Positions 22,118-30,641 of a stretch of 64,000 nucleotides of DNA are shown in pieces. A program made the translations under genes and the position numbers. Position 1 is the stretch's first letter. Each line of letters opens with the position of its first letter. The notes under the pieces were generated by a model. The model ran no database searches. It saw only the letters and a list, made by a program, of their open reading frames with translations, and had not been told where the DNA came from. Source of the DNA: a virus; IMG/VR virus record IMGVR_UViG_3300017605_001304, positions 1 to 64,000 of that record. One strand, written 5' to 3'.

Positions 22118-22527
22118 GTCTTCCTCCGGTGCATGCGTGCGACCTTCTCGATCGACGCGTGCAGTCGCCGAAAGGTCTCCATCGCGCCGGGGCCCTTCAG
22201 CCCGTACGACTCCGCCACGCGGTTCACGGCCGACGGGTCTGTGCGGTCGATGCGGCTGAGCTCGTGGTAGAGCTTCGTGTCACGCACGGCGCGCTCCAGC
22301 ACGTGGCGCGTCGGAACCTTGATGGTCAGGCCGGCGAACTGGTCGAGGAACTTGTACGCGGCCTCGTTGCCGAACGTCGAGGCGATCTCCGGAATGAGCG
22401 TGTCGGAGACGGCGTCGATCAGGATGAGCATGAACAGATCAACGTGCTTCAGGGCCCGCCGATCCAACAGGGTCGGCAAGCCTTGCGATTCATGGCGCGA
22501 AGAGACTGCCCTGCTCATCAGTCCCAT
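22114..22527 (-). CDS. Mor-like transcription regulator
   Basis: 137 residues. TFGNEAAYKFLDQFAGLTIKVP, then a spacer, then AVNRVAESYGLKGPGAMETFRRLH, follows the layout of Mor/C-type activators of Mu-like phages: dimerisation segment with strand I-x-V-P, then HTH. Location ahead of the packaging genes would suit a late-gene activator. It overlaps both neighbours slightly. Family call is tentative. Confidence 0.6.
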   Translation of the reverse strand: MGLMSRAVSSRHESQGLPTLLDRRALKHVDLFMLILIDAVSDTLIPEIASTFGNEAAYKFLDQFAGLTIKVPTRHVLERAVRDTKLYHELSRIDRTDPSAVNRVAESYGLKGPGAMETFRRLHASIEKVARMHRRKT

Positions 22528-23239
22528 CGTCGGCGTCCTCGTCCTCTTGAAGAAGAAACACCACCGGATGGCGCAGGAGGACCTCGGGGAAGTCCTCGTA
22601 CATCTCGTTCAACTGACGACGGATCGCCAGCACCGCGTAGTCGAGCAGGAAGTTGCCGCGCGGGTATTCCAGCTTGAAGCGCAGGTGAAGACGTTCCTGC
22701 GTCGGCCGTTCCCCATGGAACATGCGCTCGATGATGTAGCGGAACGCAGGTGCCTCGGCTTCCGAGATCCGTGCGCCGCAGCGCACCTCGGCCTTCCAGA
22801 TCGCCTCGGGCAGCTCCTCGACGAAGATCTTGTTCTCCGTCGCGATCGCTCCGCCGTCGCGCGGACAGGACATGTTGCGCTCGGCCATCACCCGGTCGGT
22901 GCTACCGTCCGGTAGAAACTTCTTGCTGAGATGGATGCGCCGAAAGGCGTAGGCGAAGTTGCGCAGCACGGTTCGCCAGTATCCCATCGCAAGGTTGGCG
23001 TTCTCCGTCAACGCATACCGTCGTTTCTTCAGCTTGAACCACAAGCTCGACGCCATATATGCGTCGACGTCTTCCTGATCGACCGACCACAACTGAATGT
23101 TCGTGCGACACAATCGGATCAGCGGGACAGTCGCATTGAATGCGGCTTCGAGGGTCCCAGATCCTTTCAGTAGGCGAGACTGCGCCTTCCAGGCGGCATC
23201 GCGATCGAAGCGTTGCCGGATCAGCTCGGACAGTGACAC
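22490..23239 (-). CDS. hypothetical protein, 249 residues
   Basis: Starts at a GTG two bases after the upstream stop, with CGGAG 9 bases before. Mixed alpha/beta with many aromatic residues (LWSVDQEDVDAYMASSLWF, MGYWRTVLRNFAYAFRR), ending acidic (LLQEDEDADDGTDEQ). No family recognised. It is coupled to the methyltransferase-like gene. Confidence 0.75.
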   Translation of the reverse strand: MSLSELIRQRFDRDAAWKAQSRLLKGSGTLEAAFNATVPLIRLCRTNIQLWSVDQEDVDAYMASSLWFKLKKRRYALTENANLAMGYWRTVLRNFAYAFRRIHLSKKFLPDGSTDRVMAERNMSCPRDGGAIATENKIFVEELPEAIWKAEVRCGARISEAEAPAFRYIIERMFHGERPTQERLHLRFKLEYPRGNFLLDYAVLAIRRQLNEMYEDFPEVLLRHPVVFLLQEDEDADDGTDEQGSLFAP

Positions 23240-23241
23240 CG

Positions 23242-24081
23242 TCAGGGTCTCCGCAAGAGGATCGTTCGGTCCTCCCAACTCCCCTCCACCGGTTCGTATC
23301 CAGCCAACGCGACCTTCGCCTTCTCGCGCGGGTCCTCGCCCTGGCACCAGGGGCGATAGATGTGCAGGTCCGACCAGGGCGCCTGGGTCGTATGGCCGAA
23401 GAGGAGGAGCGGCGCACGCGACGCCACCTCCTGGATGAACTTCGGGCCTGCCGCTCCGCGCTCGACGAAGTCGAGCATCACGACAAGGTCGTAGGACGGC
23501 GCCAGCGCCGGCACGGCGTTGAAGTTCGCGACGGGACACCAGCGCACGTCGAGGTAGTCCTGTCGAGCACGGTAGCGGAGCGTCTTCAGCAGGCCGGAGC
23601 TCTCCTGCTCCACCGCGGTGATCTCGTGCTCCTGCTCCGCGAACGGGTAGAGATAGGTGCCCACGCCCGCGCCGACGAGCAGGACCTTCTTGTGCAGCCC
23701 GAGACTAGCTGCAAGGCGGCGGGCGATAGTCGTTCGCGCCAGCGTCTGCGGGCGGCTCTCCTCGAAGAGGAGATGGTACATCCACGCCCGATCCTTCAGG
23801 AACTCCGGCAGAGGGGGGACGGTCCCCGCCTCGGACTTCCTCCGCCACGCATCCCACAGGTGGAGGGGGTCCTGCAGCTTCGGCTGCACGAACTCGACGG
23901 GGCGGCTTCGGTAGTGGCAGACCCACGCGATCCGATGATTGCGCATCCGCTGCGTGAAGCGCGCCAGCTCCTCCTTGTCCGTCAGGTTCGCTGCGGCGTT
24001 GGCGTCTTCGACGGGGTCGATCCGGATGGTCGAGAAGTCCTCCGCCGGCCTCTCGAACGGGATCGGCTTCGACCCGGTCAT
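23242..24081 (-). CDS. class I SAM-dependent methyltransferase-like protein
   Basis: 280 residues. VLLVGAGVGTYLYPFA is a glycine-rich SAM-binding loop, followed by an acidic strand end (EITAVEQESS), DYLDVRWC and SYDLVVMLDFVERG as motif IV-like strand. No NPPY- or PC-type catalytic motif is seen, so the substrate is open; DNA or a small molecule. GGGAGGGG precedes the ATG. Confidence 0.75.
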   Translation of the reverse strand: MTGSKPIPFERPAEDFSTIRIDPVEDANAAANLTDKEELARFTQRMRNHRIAWVCHYRSRPVEFVQPKLQDPLHLWDAWRRKSEAGTVPPLPEFLKDRAWMYHLLFEESRPQTLARTTIARRLAASLGLHKKVLLVGAGVGTYLYPFAEQEHEITAVEQESSGLLKTLRYRARQDYLDVRWCPVANFNAVPALAPSYDLVVMLDFVERGAAGPKFIQEVASRAPLLLFGHTTQAPWSDLHIYRPWCQGEDPREKAKVALAGYEPVEGSWEDRTILLRRP

Positions 24082-24424
24082 GCTCACCCCTCCCTGTGAT
24101 CGTGATCTCGCGCAAGCTCCACAGCTTCCTTTTACCGCGCTCACCAGTCTTCCGCCACGCATGCACGACGATCTTCCAGCCGGCGGCGAGGATCGTATCG
24201 AGATGCGGCGAGAGCTGGATCTTCTCGCAGCGCGCCGAGGCGCTCGATCCTGCACACGCCTGCACGCCGATCGTCTCGCCGTCGCGGATGCCGAGGATGT
24301 CGATGATTCCGAAGAGGTCTTGCCGGATCCGAGCCCACTGATTCCAGTGCTCGACGACCTGGACGAGATAGCCGCGGTCGCGCATCTCCTTCAACGACCG
24401 CGACGTCGGGCTGTTGCCCTTCAT
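23705..24424 (-). CDS. putative nuclease-fold protein with run-on 3' end
   Basis: The first ~113 residues are plausible: SLKEMRDRGYLVQVVEHWNQWARIRQDLFG, IIDILGIRDGETIGVQ, and KLWSLREITI. The order resembles small phage PD-(D/E)XK-like nucleases (D in DLFGIIDIL, then GVQ). After the methyltransferase start the frame runs on for about 125 low-plausibility residues. One extra base in GGGAGGGG would give a stop two bases before the next ATG. AGGAGGACGC precedes the start. Confidence 0.6.
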   Translation of the reverse strand: MKGNSPTSRSLKEMRDRGYLVQVVEHWNQWARIRQDLFGIIDILGIRDGETIGVQACAGSSASARCEKIQLSPHLDTILAAGWKIVVHAWRKTGERGKRKLWSLREITITGRGEHDRVEADPVREAGGGLLDHPDRPRRRRQRRSEPDGQGGAGALHAADAQSSDRVGLPLPKPPRRVRAAEAAGPPPPVGCVAEEVRGGDRPPSAGVPEGSGVDVPSPLRGEPPADAGANDYRPPPCS

Positions 24425-24443
24425 GCGTCCTCCTAAAACAGAA

Positions 24444-24476
24444 CACCCCGCAGAACCCATCAGGCTCTGCGGGGTG
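24444..24476 (-). terminator. intrinsic terminator
   Basis: A perfect 11-bp stem CACCCCGCAGA/TCTGCGGGGTG; on the minus strand the tail is TTCTGTTTT, which runs directly into the AGGAGG of the next gene. Confidence 0.85.
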
Positions 24477-24503
24477 CTCAGTCTCGATTGAACGGTCGGG
24501 GCG

Positions 24504-25097
24504 TCAGCAGCTACACGAGAAGAAGTTCTCGCGCTGGTCCTCGTCGACCTTCCGGCCAGTGACGGTCTCGAAGTGCTGCCAGAACTCGGAGGAGGTGCTG
24601 ATGCCTTCCAGCAGTCCGCCTCGAACGAGGTACTCGCCGTGGTCGAGGAATTCCTGCGCACCTTGCAGGAGGTCGACATAGCCGACGTTGAGGCCCTCGG
24701 CGTAGTCGCGGATCCACCGCTCTGCCTTCGAGCGCTCGGACAGGACGGGCGTCGGAGCAGCGGCAACCATCGGCTCGTCGGGGAAGGCGGGGTGTGTCCA
24801 AACGTGGCGCAGGCTCTTGACCTTGCGCGGGTACATCACGAACCAGAAATACTGGTTCTTCAGCACGGGTGCTTCAAGGAACGGGTCGACGATACCGAGT
24901 CCTGCACCCGGATTGGTCGAAGTCGCGATCCCGTCCTTCACCGTGATGTGATCGCCGGGGAGCAGCCGCTCGCCTGCCTTGACCGGCTCGACGGCGAGGT
25001 GAATCGCATCGCGCTTCTGCGTCTTGTCGATGATCGTACCCAGCGTCTCCAGCGCGTCCGTCGACACGGACCGCTTGTCACTGCCCTGCTCACTCAT
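24504..25097 (-). CDS. hypothetical protein ending in Cys-Ser-Cys
   Basis: 197 residues. Middle segment NQYFWFVMYPRKVKSLRHVWTHP and the C-terminus ENFFSCSC. No catalytic motif recognised. It closes a transcript, followed by a strong terminator. Similar small acidic proteins occur in phage genomes without known role; this is unverified. Confidence 0.75.
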   Translation of the reverse strand: MSEQGSDKRSVSTDALETLGTIIDKTQKRDAIHLAVEPVKAGERLLPGDHITVKDGIATSTNPGAGLGIVDPFLEAPVLKNQYFWFVMYPRKVKSLRHVWTHPAFPDEPMVAAAPTPVLSERSKAERWIRDYAEGLNVGYVDLLQGAQEFLDHGEYLVRGGLLEGISTSSEFWQHFETVTGRKVDEDQRENFFSCSC

Positions 25098-25300
25098 GTT
25101 GCGTCATCTCCTCGGTCTACTCTTGCGGCCTTCTCCAGGTTCCGGATCCAGGTCCCGAGGCTCAGGATAGCGAACACGCCGATGAAGTATGCACATACTA
25201 CTGGCACGCCGCCCGTCGCCGCGAGGGCGGTGAACAGGATGATCTGCACCACGGGGACGATAGACCACCTCACCCAGCTCAGCAATTCTCGCTTCGTCAT
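25094..25300 (-). CDS. small two-helix membrane protein
   Basis: 68 residues: hydrophobic stretches at about 13-32 and 36-50 with short charged ends. Coupled to the gene upstream (TM + LysM protein) and downstream by 4-base overlaps. Size and topology fit a holin or small lysis protein; no proof. Confidence 0.7.
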   Translation of the reverse strand: MTKRELLSWVRWSIVPVVQIILFTALAATGGVPVVCAYFIGVFAILSLGTWIRNLEKAARVDRGDDAT

Positions 25301-25629
25301 CGGGGTGGGAGCCTCAGCTTCTGGCCGACCGCCAAGCGGCCGGGGTCCGGGATCTCGTTGATCGCGGCGATCTCACGCCAACGTCCACCGCTGCCCAAGG
25401 TCCGCGCCGCGATCGAGTACAACGTGTCGCCCGGCGCAACGCAGTAGGCAGACGTCGCTTCTGTCTCCGTCATGCCCGGCGGCGTCGACGGGATCCTCGG
25501 CACGTAGGAGTGGTACCCCCACGCATAGCCAAGCGCAGACGCGATCGAGACGCACATGAAGAACGCCCATGCGTCCTTCAACAGGAACGCGAACAGATTC
25601 TCGCGCCGGGCCTGGGTCGTCATCTCCAT
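25297..25629 (-). CDS. membrane-anchored LysM protein
   Basis: 110 residues. One transmembrane helix (about 18-38, AWAFFMCVSIASALGYAWG), a proline-rich linker, then a LysM domain (YCVAPGDTLYSIAARTLGSG to VGQKLRLPP). LysM binds peptidoglycan or similar glycans, so the protein probably spans the inner membrane and contacts the wall. With the adjacent two-helix protein it may form a lysis or superinfection-exclusion pair. Confidence 0.8.
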   Translation of the reverse strand: MEMTTQARRENLFAFLLKDAWAFFMCVSIASALGYAWGYHSYVPRIPSTPPGMTETEATSAYCVAPGDTLYSIAARTLGSGGRWREIAAINEIPDPGRLAVGQKLRLPPR

Positions 25630-25641
25630 CGCGATCCCCCA

Positions 25642-27435
25642 TCACTTGTGACGAACGAGCTCAGAGATACCGCCCTGCTTGCGAACGGTCCAGGTATCTT
25701 CGATCAGATTCTTCCATACCGGGCTCTGGCTCATCACGAAGACGGTCCCGATCTGCTCGGCCTTCTTGCGAAGCACGTCGACGACCCGGGCCACCCCGTC
25801 CTCGTCGACGAACGTACACACCTCGTCCGCGAGCAGGATGTTCGACCGAAAGCCCGTGCTGGCCGTGACCAGATCATGCAGGGCGAACGCCATCGCCAGA
25901 TCGATCCGGTTCTTCTCGCCACCCGAGGCTGACTTGTAGGTGCCGCCCGGCGTCGCGACCCGGATCTCGATCCTCGTACCCGCGCCGGCTCCGGTGTTCT
26001 TGTCGACCAAGGCGACGCTCGCCTCGATCGGCTTCCCGAAGAGCTGCTGGACGTAGCCCGAGAAGGCGGTGGAGAGGGCGGTGATCCCTCGCTCCAGCGC
26101 GATCCGCCGCAGGGTCTGGAATCCGTCGATCCAGAAGGTCCACAGGCGCTGCTTCCGGCGGGCGGCCACGCCCTGGGCCACCTCGGCCTGGAGCTTCTCC
26201 CGGGTCACCTGCAGGCGCTTCTCGATCGCCGCCACCTGGGCCTGCGCGAGCTGACCCGCGTCCGCAGCCGGCGGTGCCGTCCGGGCCACCTCGCGGTTCA
26301 GGGCCGCGAGGCGCTGCTGGGAGGCCGCCAGACGCGTCCCGACGACTCGGAGCGCTTCCTGGGCGTCCTCAGCGCGGCTGGCGATGGCCTTGGCCTGCAG
26401 GTCGAACTTCGATGCCTCGGCCAGGGCGGTATCCGCCTCTTCCTGGGCCCGGCGGGCCTTGTCCATCTGGTTCGTCGTGACCCGCATCTGCTCGACCTTG
26501 TCCATGCCCTGGCCGCAGCGGTCGCAGCGGCCGAGGCTCAAGGTCGCGATCACCTCCCGGGCCTCTCTCGCCGTGGTCGAACGGGCCTTCGCCGTCGCAT
26601 GCTGCTTGGCAGCCGCCACCGAGGCCGTGCGCAGCTCCGCGGCCAACGCCTCGCGCTCCGCCTGAAGCTGCGCCTGCGTGCCCTGGTCCGCAGTGACCTG
26701 GGCAAGCGTCGACGCGACGTCGCGTCGTGCCGCCTCATGCAGTGCGAGCGTCGCGGGGTCCATGCCCGGCAGGGACGCGAGCACGCGGCGCGCTTGCGGG
26801 AGCTCGGTCTCCTCCATCTGCGCGACCTTCTGACGCAGGTTCTCCTCGTTGGTCTGCGCGACCGTGACGTCCAGCACGGAGACCTGCTGTTCGGTCCGAG
26901 CGTACGCACGCGCCGGCTCGAACACCTGGAGCCGCAACACATCTTCGAGCAGGCGAACCCGCTCCGCGTCGCTCAAGTCGGAAAAGCGGTACGCGAGCCC
27001 TTGCCCCAAGCACGTCGTGTACTGCCAGATCTCGAAGGACACGCCGAGGAGCTTCGCCACCATGGCGTCGACTCCCGTCGTTGGGGTGATGTCGTTCTGC
27101 CCCTCGAAAATCGTGCAGCCGTTCTTGTGCTCGGGGTGGGCTCGGTACCGTGTGATCGTCAGTGAACGGCCGAAGCTCGTGACCTCCGTCACGACCGAGG
27201 TGCCGCCCTTCGCCCCGATGCGGACCACCGCGTCGTGCGACGTGTCCCGCAGCGTCTTGCCGAACAAGCACCACGAGATCGCGTCCCACAGCGTGCTCTT
27301 CCCCGCGCCGTTACTCGATGCTCCAGGTGCGTCGTGATTCTCACCTTCGATCAGCACAAGCCCGAGGTTCTTCGCCTCGAACTCGGCCGACTCGAATGCT
27401 CCGAAGTTACGGAGCCTTCCCCTCTGAATCTCCAT
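25642..27435 (-). CDS. Rad50/SbcC-like recombination ATPase (T4 gp46-type)
   Basis: 597 residues. Walker A NGAGKST (42-48), coiled coils on both sides of a zinc hook CDRC (304-307), ABC signature SGGEKNR near 500 and Walker B LLADE near 535. The arms are short, as in phage gp46 proteins. It works with the Mre11-like nuclease at 28.4-29.4 kb in DNA end processing. GGGAAGGC-type sites are weak; the start is set by overlap with the vWA gene. Confidence 0.92.
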   Translation of the reverse strand: MEIQRGRLRNFGAFESAEFEAKNLGLVLIEGENHDAPGASSNGAGKSTLWDAISWCLFGKTLRDTSHDAVVRIGAKGGTSVVTEVTSFGRSLTITRYRAHPEHKNGCTIFEGQNDITPTTGVDAMVAKLLGVSFEIWQYTTCLGQGLAYRFSDLSDAERVRLLEDVLRLQVFEPARAYARTEQQVSVLDVTVAQTNEENLRQKVAQMEETELPQARRVLASLPGMDPATLALHEAARRDVASTLAQVTADQGTQAQLQAEREALAAELRTASVAAAKQHATAKARSTTAREAREVIATLSLGRCDRCGQGMDKVEQMRVTTNQMDKARRAQEEADTALAEASKFDLQAKAIASRAEDAQEALRVVGTRLAASQQRLAALNREVARTAPPAADAGQLAQAQVAAIEKRLQVTREKLQAEVAQGVAARRKQRLWTFWIDGFQTLRRIALERGITALSTAFSGYVQQLFGKPIEASVALVDKNTGAGAGTRIEIRVATPGGTYKSASGGEKNRIDLAMAFALHDLVTASTGFRSNILLADEVCTFVDEDGVARVVDVLRKKAEQIGTVFVMSQSPVWKNLIEDTWTVRKQGGISELVRHK

Positions 27436-28174
27436 CCTTCGCCTCCCCCGCGGTCGTCGTCTTGGTCAGCACCCGGAACTGGGTCAGCTCCGGAACAGGC
27501 AGGACCACACCCGTCAGGTCGACCGGCTGCTCGGTCGGGGACGCGTAGTTGGACGAGATGATCGCACCATCGACGCCAGCGTTCGCCAGCGACATGTACT
27601 GCGCCGTCGAGCTGCGGGTGAAGTTCGCCATCGCGCCGACACCTTCCGGGGTCGGTGAGTAGATGATCTGGTTCGACTTGCGGACGCCCATGTTCGTCGC
27701 GAAGGCTTCGAGGCCCGGCGTGCCGATGAACACGACCGTCCAGCGCTGGCTCGCCTCGCACTCCTGCAGCAACGCTCGGATGCGCGTGAAGCCGACCTCG
27801 CCCTTGAAGTTCTGCGAGGCGTTCTCTTCGCCGTCGGTCAGGATGATGAGCAGGTAGAGCGAGTCCGTCTCCTCCACCGTGTCCTTGCGCATCTGATCGA
27901 CGGTGAAGCCAATCGCGTCCTGCAGCGCCGTCGTGCCCTTCGGGACATAACTCTCGTTGTTCAGGCGAGCGATCGCACCAGGGTGCGCGGCCGTGGCGAG
28001 CGAGACGACGTCATGGTTGAACAGCGTGAACCAGACCCTGGTGTCGTGGCCCTGCTTCACGTCGCTCTGCGCGAGGTCGAGCTGTTCGTTGAAGCCCGAG
28101 ATGGTCTGGCGCGCGATCCTTGCCATCGAGTCGGACCGATCCACAACGAAGCCGATGTTCTTCTTGCGTGTCAT
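27407..28174 (-). CDS. von Willebrand factor A domain protein
   Basis: 255 residues. GFVVDRSDSM gives the MIDAS D-x-S-x-S, with a conserved T in GTTALQDAI and D in LTDGEEN; the Rossmann-like strands (WFTLFN, LLIILTDG, WTVVFIG) follow. It acts as a metal-dependent protein-binding module. It is placed between the two halves of a Rad50/Mre11 pair, which suggests a role in assembling or regulating that complex. Confidence 0.85.
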   Translation of the reverse strand: MTRKKNIGFVVDRSDSMARIARQTISGFNEQLDLAQSDVKQGHDTRVWFTLFNHDVVSLATAAHPGAIARLNNESYVPKGTTALQDAIGFTVDQMRKDTVEETDSLYLLIILTDGEENASQNFKGEVGFTRIRALLQECEASQRWTVVFIGTPGLEAFATNMGVRKSNQIIYSPTPEGVGAMANFTRSSTAQYMSLANAGVDGAIISSNYASPTEQPVDLTGVVLPVPELTQFRVLTKTTTAGEAKDGDSEGKAP

Positions 28175-28377
28175 GCTTCTTCCTTGATGGTGAGGTAGTC
28201 GTCCGCGGCGAGTGTCGTCGCGCGGCCGACTGCGAGTGAGGTGAAGTGCGCCGCCAGTTTCGAGAACGCGTCGTACAGTCCGCGTGCCTCGAAGCGGGTC
28301 TTGCCCTCCACGACATAGTGCTTGAGCGGGAGCTCCCGAATCGGTTGACCGTCAAACAGGCTGAGCTGCTGTCCCAC
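28171..28377 (-). CDS. hypothetical 68-residue protein
   Basis: Starts at a GTG with GGAGGG five bases upstream, inside the last codons of the Mre11-like gene. QLSLFDGQPIREL near the N-terminus resembles a short QLSLF clamp-binding-type peptide (QLxLF), which could mediate contact with a sliding clamp; this is inference. The rest is a single helical domain. Confidence 0.65.
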   Translation of the reverse strand: MGQQLSLFDGQPIRELPLKHYVVEGKTRFEARGLYDAFSKLAAHFTSLAVGRATTLAADDYLTIKEEA

Positions 28378-29446
28378 GAAGTCCCTCCAACCCCAGGTCC
28401 ACCAGTTCCTGGAACGACACGAGTTTAGCGAGCTCGGCGCTCGCTGCGATCGCCTGTCGTGCAAAGTCCTCGACCGCCTTCTCCGGAAGGTCCATCGCGG
28501 TCGGTGCCGAGATCGCGATCTCCGGCAGGTCCTCGCACCGCGCGAGCACCTTCAAGAGGCCCATCTCGGCGAGCTTGCGCTCCACGTTGCGCGCACCCTT
28601 CTCCGTCTTCGTCAAGACGCGCAGCATCAGGCGGCCGCGCGATGCCACCGGAAACTCCTCGACCCACTCAACGGCCTCCTCGGACTTGCCGACGCGCAGC
28701 GTGTGGCGGATCGGGGTGAGCTGGTTCTCGACCCAGCTCGGTCCTTCCTCCGAGTCGAACCACAGGTAGCCGCGGGGGCGCGCCACGATCGAGTCCGACC
28801 AGCTCGCGTAGAACGGCGAGCCGACGATCGCGAGCCGCTTCTCCTCGAAGAGCTGGGGGTGATGGTAGTGGCCGCCGATGGTCCACCCGCGCCGTGCTAA
28901 ACACGAGAGATCAACTCCCGTCGGCGAGGGTCGCCCCGGCGACCACAACACATCCTTAACGTCCTGATGAATCAGGGTCAAGTCAGCCGAGGCGTGCTCG
29001 GCCAGCCAGCCGTCGAGCTTCTTCGTGTCCGTCGTGTGCGGAAGGACGGCCATGGTGCCGCCGGCCGGGGTCGTGAAGCGGCGCCACTCGTGCGCGACGA
29101 TCCAGGCGTCCTTCGCCATGAGGCCGTTCAGGAACGTCACGCTGCCGTCGACGGTCGCCTGATCGTGGTTCCCCGCCACGATGATGAACGGGACATCGCC
29201 CGCCACCTTGCACGCCTCCGCGATCTCGTTCATCGACTGGCCGAACGCCTGCAGCGCGTCCATCGTGATCGACGCATGGCGGTGCGCGCTGTCACCCAGG
29301 TTCACCACGAGGTCCGGCTCGCGCGCCGCGATCTCACCGGCAAGCCACGAGCAGGTCGCACGCTGGTAGTCGAGCCGGTTCTTGTACTGCGGCAGCTCCG
29401 ACGGCGCCGAGAAGAAGTGCAGGTCGCTGAAGATCAAACACCTCAT
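28352..29446 (-). CDS. Mre11/SbcD-like nuclease (T4 gp47-type)
   Basis: 364 residues. Phosphoesterase motifs in order: FSDLHFF (1-12), NLGDSAHRH, AGNHDQ, and WTIGGHYHHPQ. A C-terminal cap region follows. It pairs with the Rad50-like ATPase to process DNA ends during recombination-dependent replication. The start overlaps the small upstream gene (ATGA). The order Rad50, vWA, small protein, Mre11 differs from the compact gp47-gp46 pair of T4. Confidence 0.92.
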   Translation of the reverse strand: MRCLIFSDLHFFSAPSELPQYKNRLDYQRATCSWLAGEIAAREPDLVVNLGDSAHRHASITMDALQAFGQSMNEIAEACKVAGDVPFIIVAGNHDQATVDGSVTFLNGLMAKDAWIVAHEWRRFTTPAGGTMAVLPHTTDTKKLDGWLAEHASADLTLIHQDVKDVLWSPGRPSPTGVDLSCLARRGWTIGGHYHHPQLFEEKRLAIVGSPFYASWSDSIVARPRGYLWFDSEEGPSWVENQLTPIRHTLRVGKSEEAVEWVEEFPVASRGRLMLRVLTKTEKGARNVERKLAEMGLLKVLARCEDLPEIAISAPTAMDLPEKAVEDFARQAIAASAELAKLVSFQELVDLGLEGLRGTAAQPV

Positions 29447-29709
29447 CCGTGCAGGGCTCCCCCGCCCCCGAGTGGACGGTTCGACATCACGTTGCCCTGG
29501 AAGAGTCCCGCGCGCTGCGCGAGGTCCTGGCTGATCCGCAAGGTCAGCATCGCGCCAAGCCCGGCGTGCTTCCATGTGCCTGTCGCCTCCTCGATGACCG
29601 GGATCCTGATTCGCTTCGCCTGCGGCATCACCAGGACTTCGATGCCGGTCTCTTCAATGAGCAAGAGCTTGCACTCGATCTCGATCAGGGAGCCGCGCAC
29701 CGTACTCAT
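29443..29709 (-). CDS. hypothetical 88-residue protein
   Basis: Beta-rich N-terminal half (GSLIEIECKLLLIEETGIEVLVM), glycine-rich end. Lies between the flap exonuclease and Mre11-like genes and is coupled to the latter. GGAGGGTGTC precedes the ATG. No family recognised. Confidence 0.7.
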   Translation of the reverse strand: MSTVRGSLIEIECKLLLIEETGIEVLVMPQAKRIRIPVIEEATGTWKHAGLGAMLTLRISQDLAQRAGLFQGNVMSNRPLGGGGALHG

Positions 29710-29718
29710 GACACCCTC

Positions 29719-30630
29719 CTAGAGAAGTCGGCGAAACGGGTCGAGCCAATCCGGCTTCGACAACAGGGAACGCAGCGACGCCTCGGTCAACAGGTCTGTG
29801 ATCTGCCGGAGATCGCGCATACGGCACGGGGCACGCAACGACGCCCGGATCTGTTGCTTGTCAGAACCTCGCATCGGCTCCGCGCGCAGGTCCATCAGAC
29901 GGTAGTTGCGCTCGACCGTCTTCCACCCGTCGACGATGCTCTTCGCCCAGGTCTCTTTCATCTCCGCCGCGGTCTTCGCGGCCGCGTCGAACACCGACAA
30001 GCCCGCCGACTCCGTCAAGGAACGAGACTGCTGCACCAAGGTCAGCGCTCGCTTGTCTCCGACCCCGCCTACGCCCGGGATCGCGTCGGACGAATCGCCC
30101 ATCAGGCTCTTCATCAGCAGGAACTCTTCTCGATTCACGCAGCCCGACTTCTCCGCACGGTTCTCGTGCGTGATCCACTCCTTGTGGATCGGGCGATAGA
30201 CCGCCGTGCGAGGCGTGACCAACTGCCAGAGATCTCGATCCTCGCTGACGATCACGGCGGACTCGTACGGATGGAGCTTCCGAAATGCTCGGCGGGCCCG
30301 GTACATGACGTCGTCACCTTCACATCGCCCCAGGATCAACGAGCGGACGCCCAAGGCCGGCAGCAGTCGGTGCACCAGCGCGCGACACTCGTCGAAGCGG
30401 ACCGGATAGTTCGGATCACTCGTATCCTTGCGCGGTCCATGCTGCTTGTAGCCCGGGAAGATCTCCCGGCGGTGCTTCGATCGAACTCCGTCCCATGCGC
30501 AGAACGCCTGCGTCGGGCTCACCTTGTGCAACGCGACACTGAGCTGCTGCATGAAGACCAGCGCTTCGGGCCCGGTATGAACATGCAGCGCGCGGTGCAG
30601 CAGGAACGAGCCGTCCAAGATCGCCAGCAA
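29719..30630 (-). CDS. 5'-3' flap exonuclease (FEN/RNase H type)
   Basis: 303 residues from a TTG with ACGGAG six bases upstream. LAILDGSFLLHRA at the N-terminus, then GRCEGDDVMY, VSEDRDLWQLV and GDSSDAIPGVGGVGDKRAL, the acidic clusters and helix-hairpin-helix of the family. It would remove RNA primers and flaps, a task that PolA's missing 5' nuclease domain leaves to a separate protein here. Confidence 0.9.
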   Translation of the reverse strand: MLAILDGSFLLHRALHVHTGPEALVFMQQLSVALHKVSPTQAFCAWDGVRSKHRREIFPGYKQHGPRKDTSDPNYPVRFDECRALVHRLLPALGVRSLILGRCEGDDVMYRARRAFRKLHPYESAVIVSEDRDLWQLVTPRTAVYRPIHKEWITHENRAEKSGCVNREEFLLMKSLMGDSSDAIPGVGGVGDKRALTLVQQSRSLTESAGLSVFDAAAKTAAEMKETWAKSIVDGWKTVERNYRLMDLRAEPMRGSDKQQIRASLRAPCRMRDLRQITDLLTEASLRSLLSKPDWLDPFRRLL

Positions 30631-30641
30631 TGGCTTCTCCG

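Noticed and set aside
16786-24424. Stop-codon reassignment as an explanation for run-on genes
   Set aside because: Reassignment would interrupt true genes with apparent stops; here TAA, TAG and TGA all end convincing genes at compact junctions.
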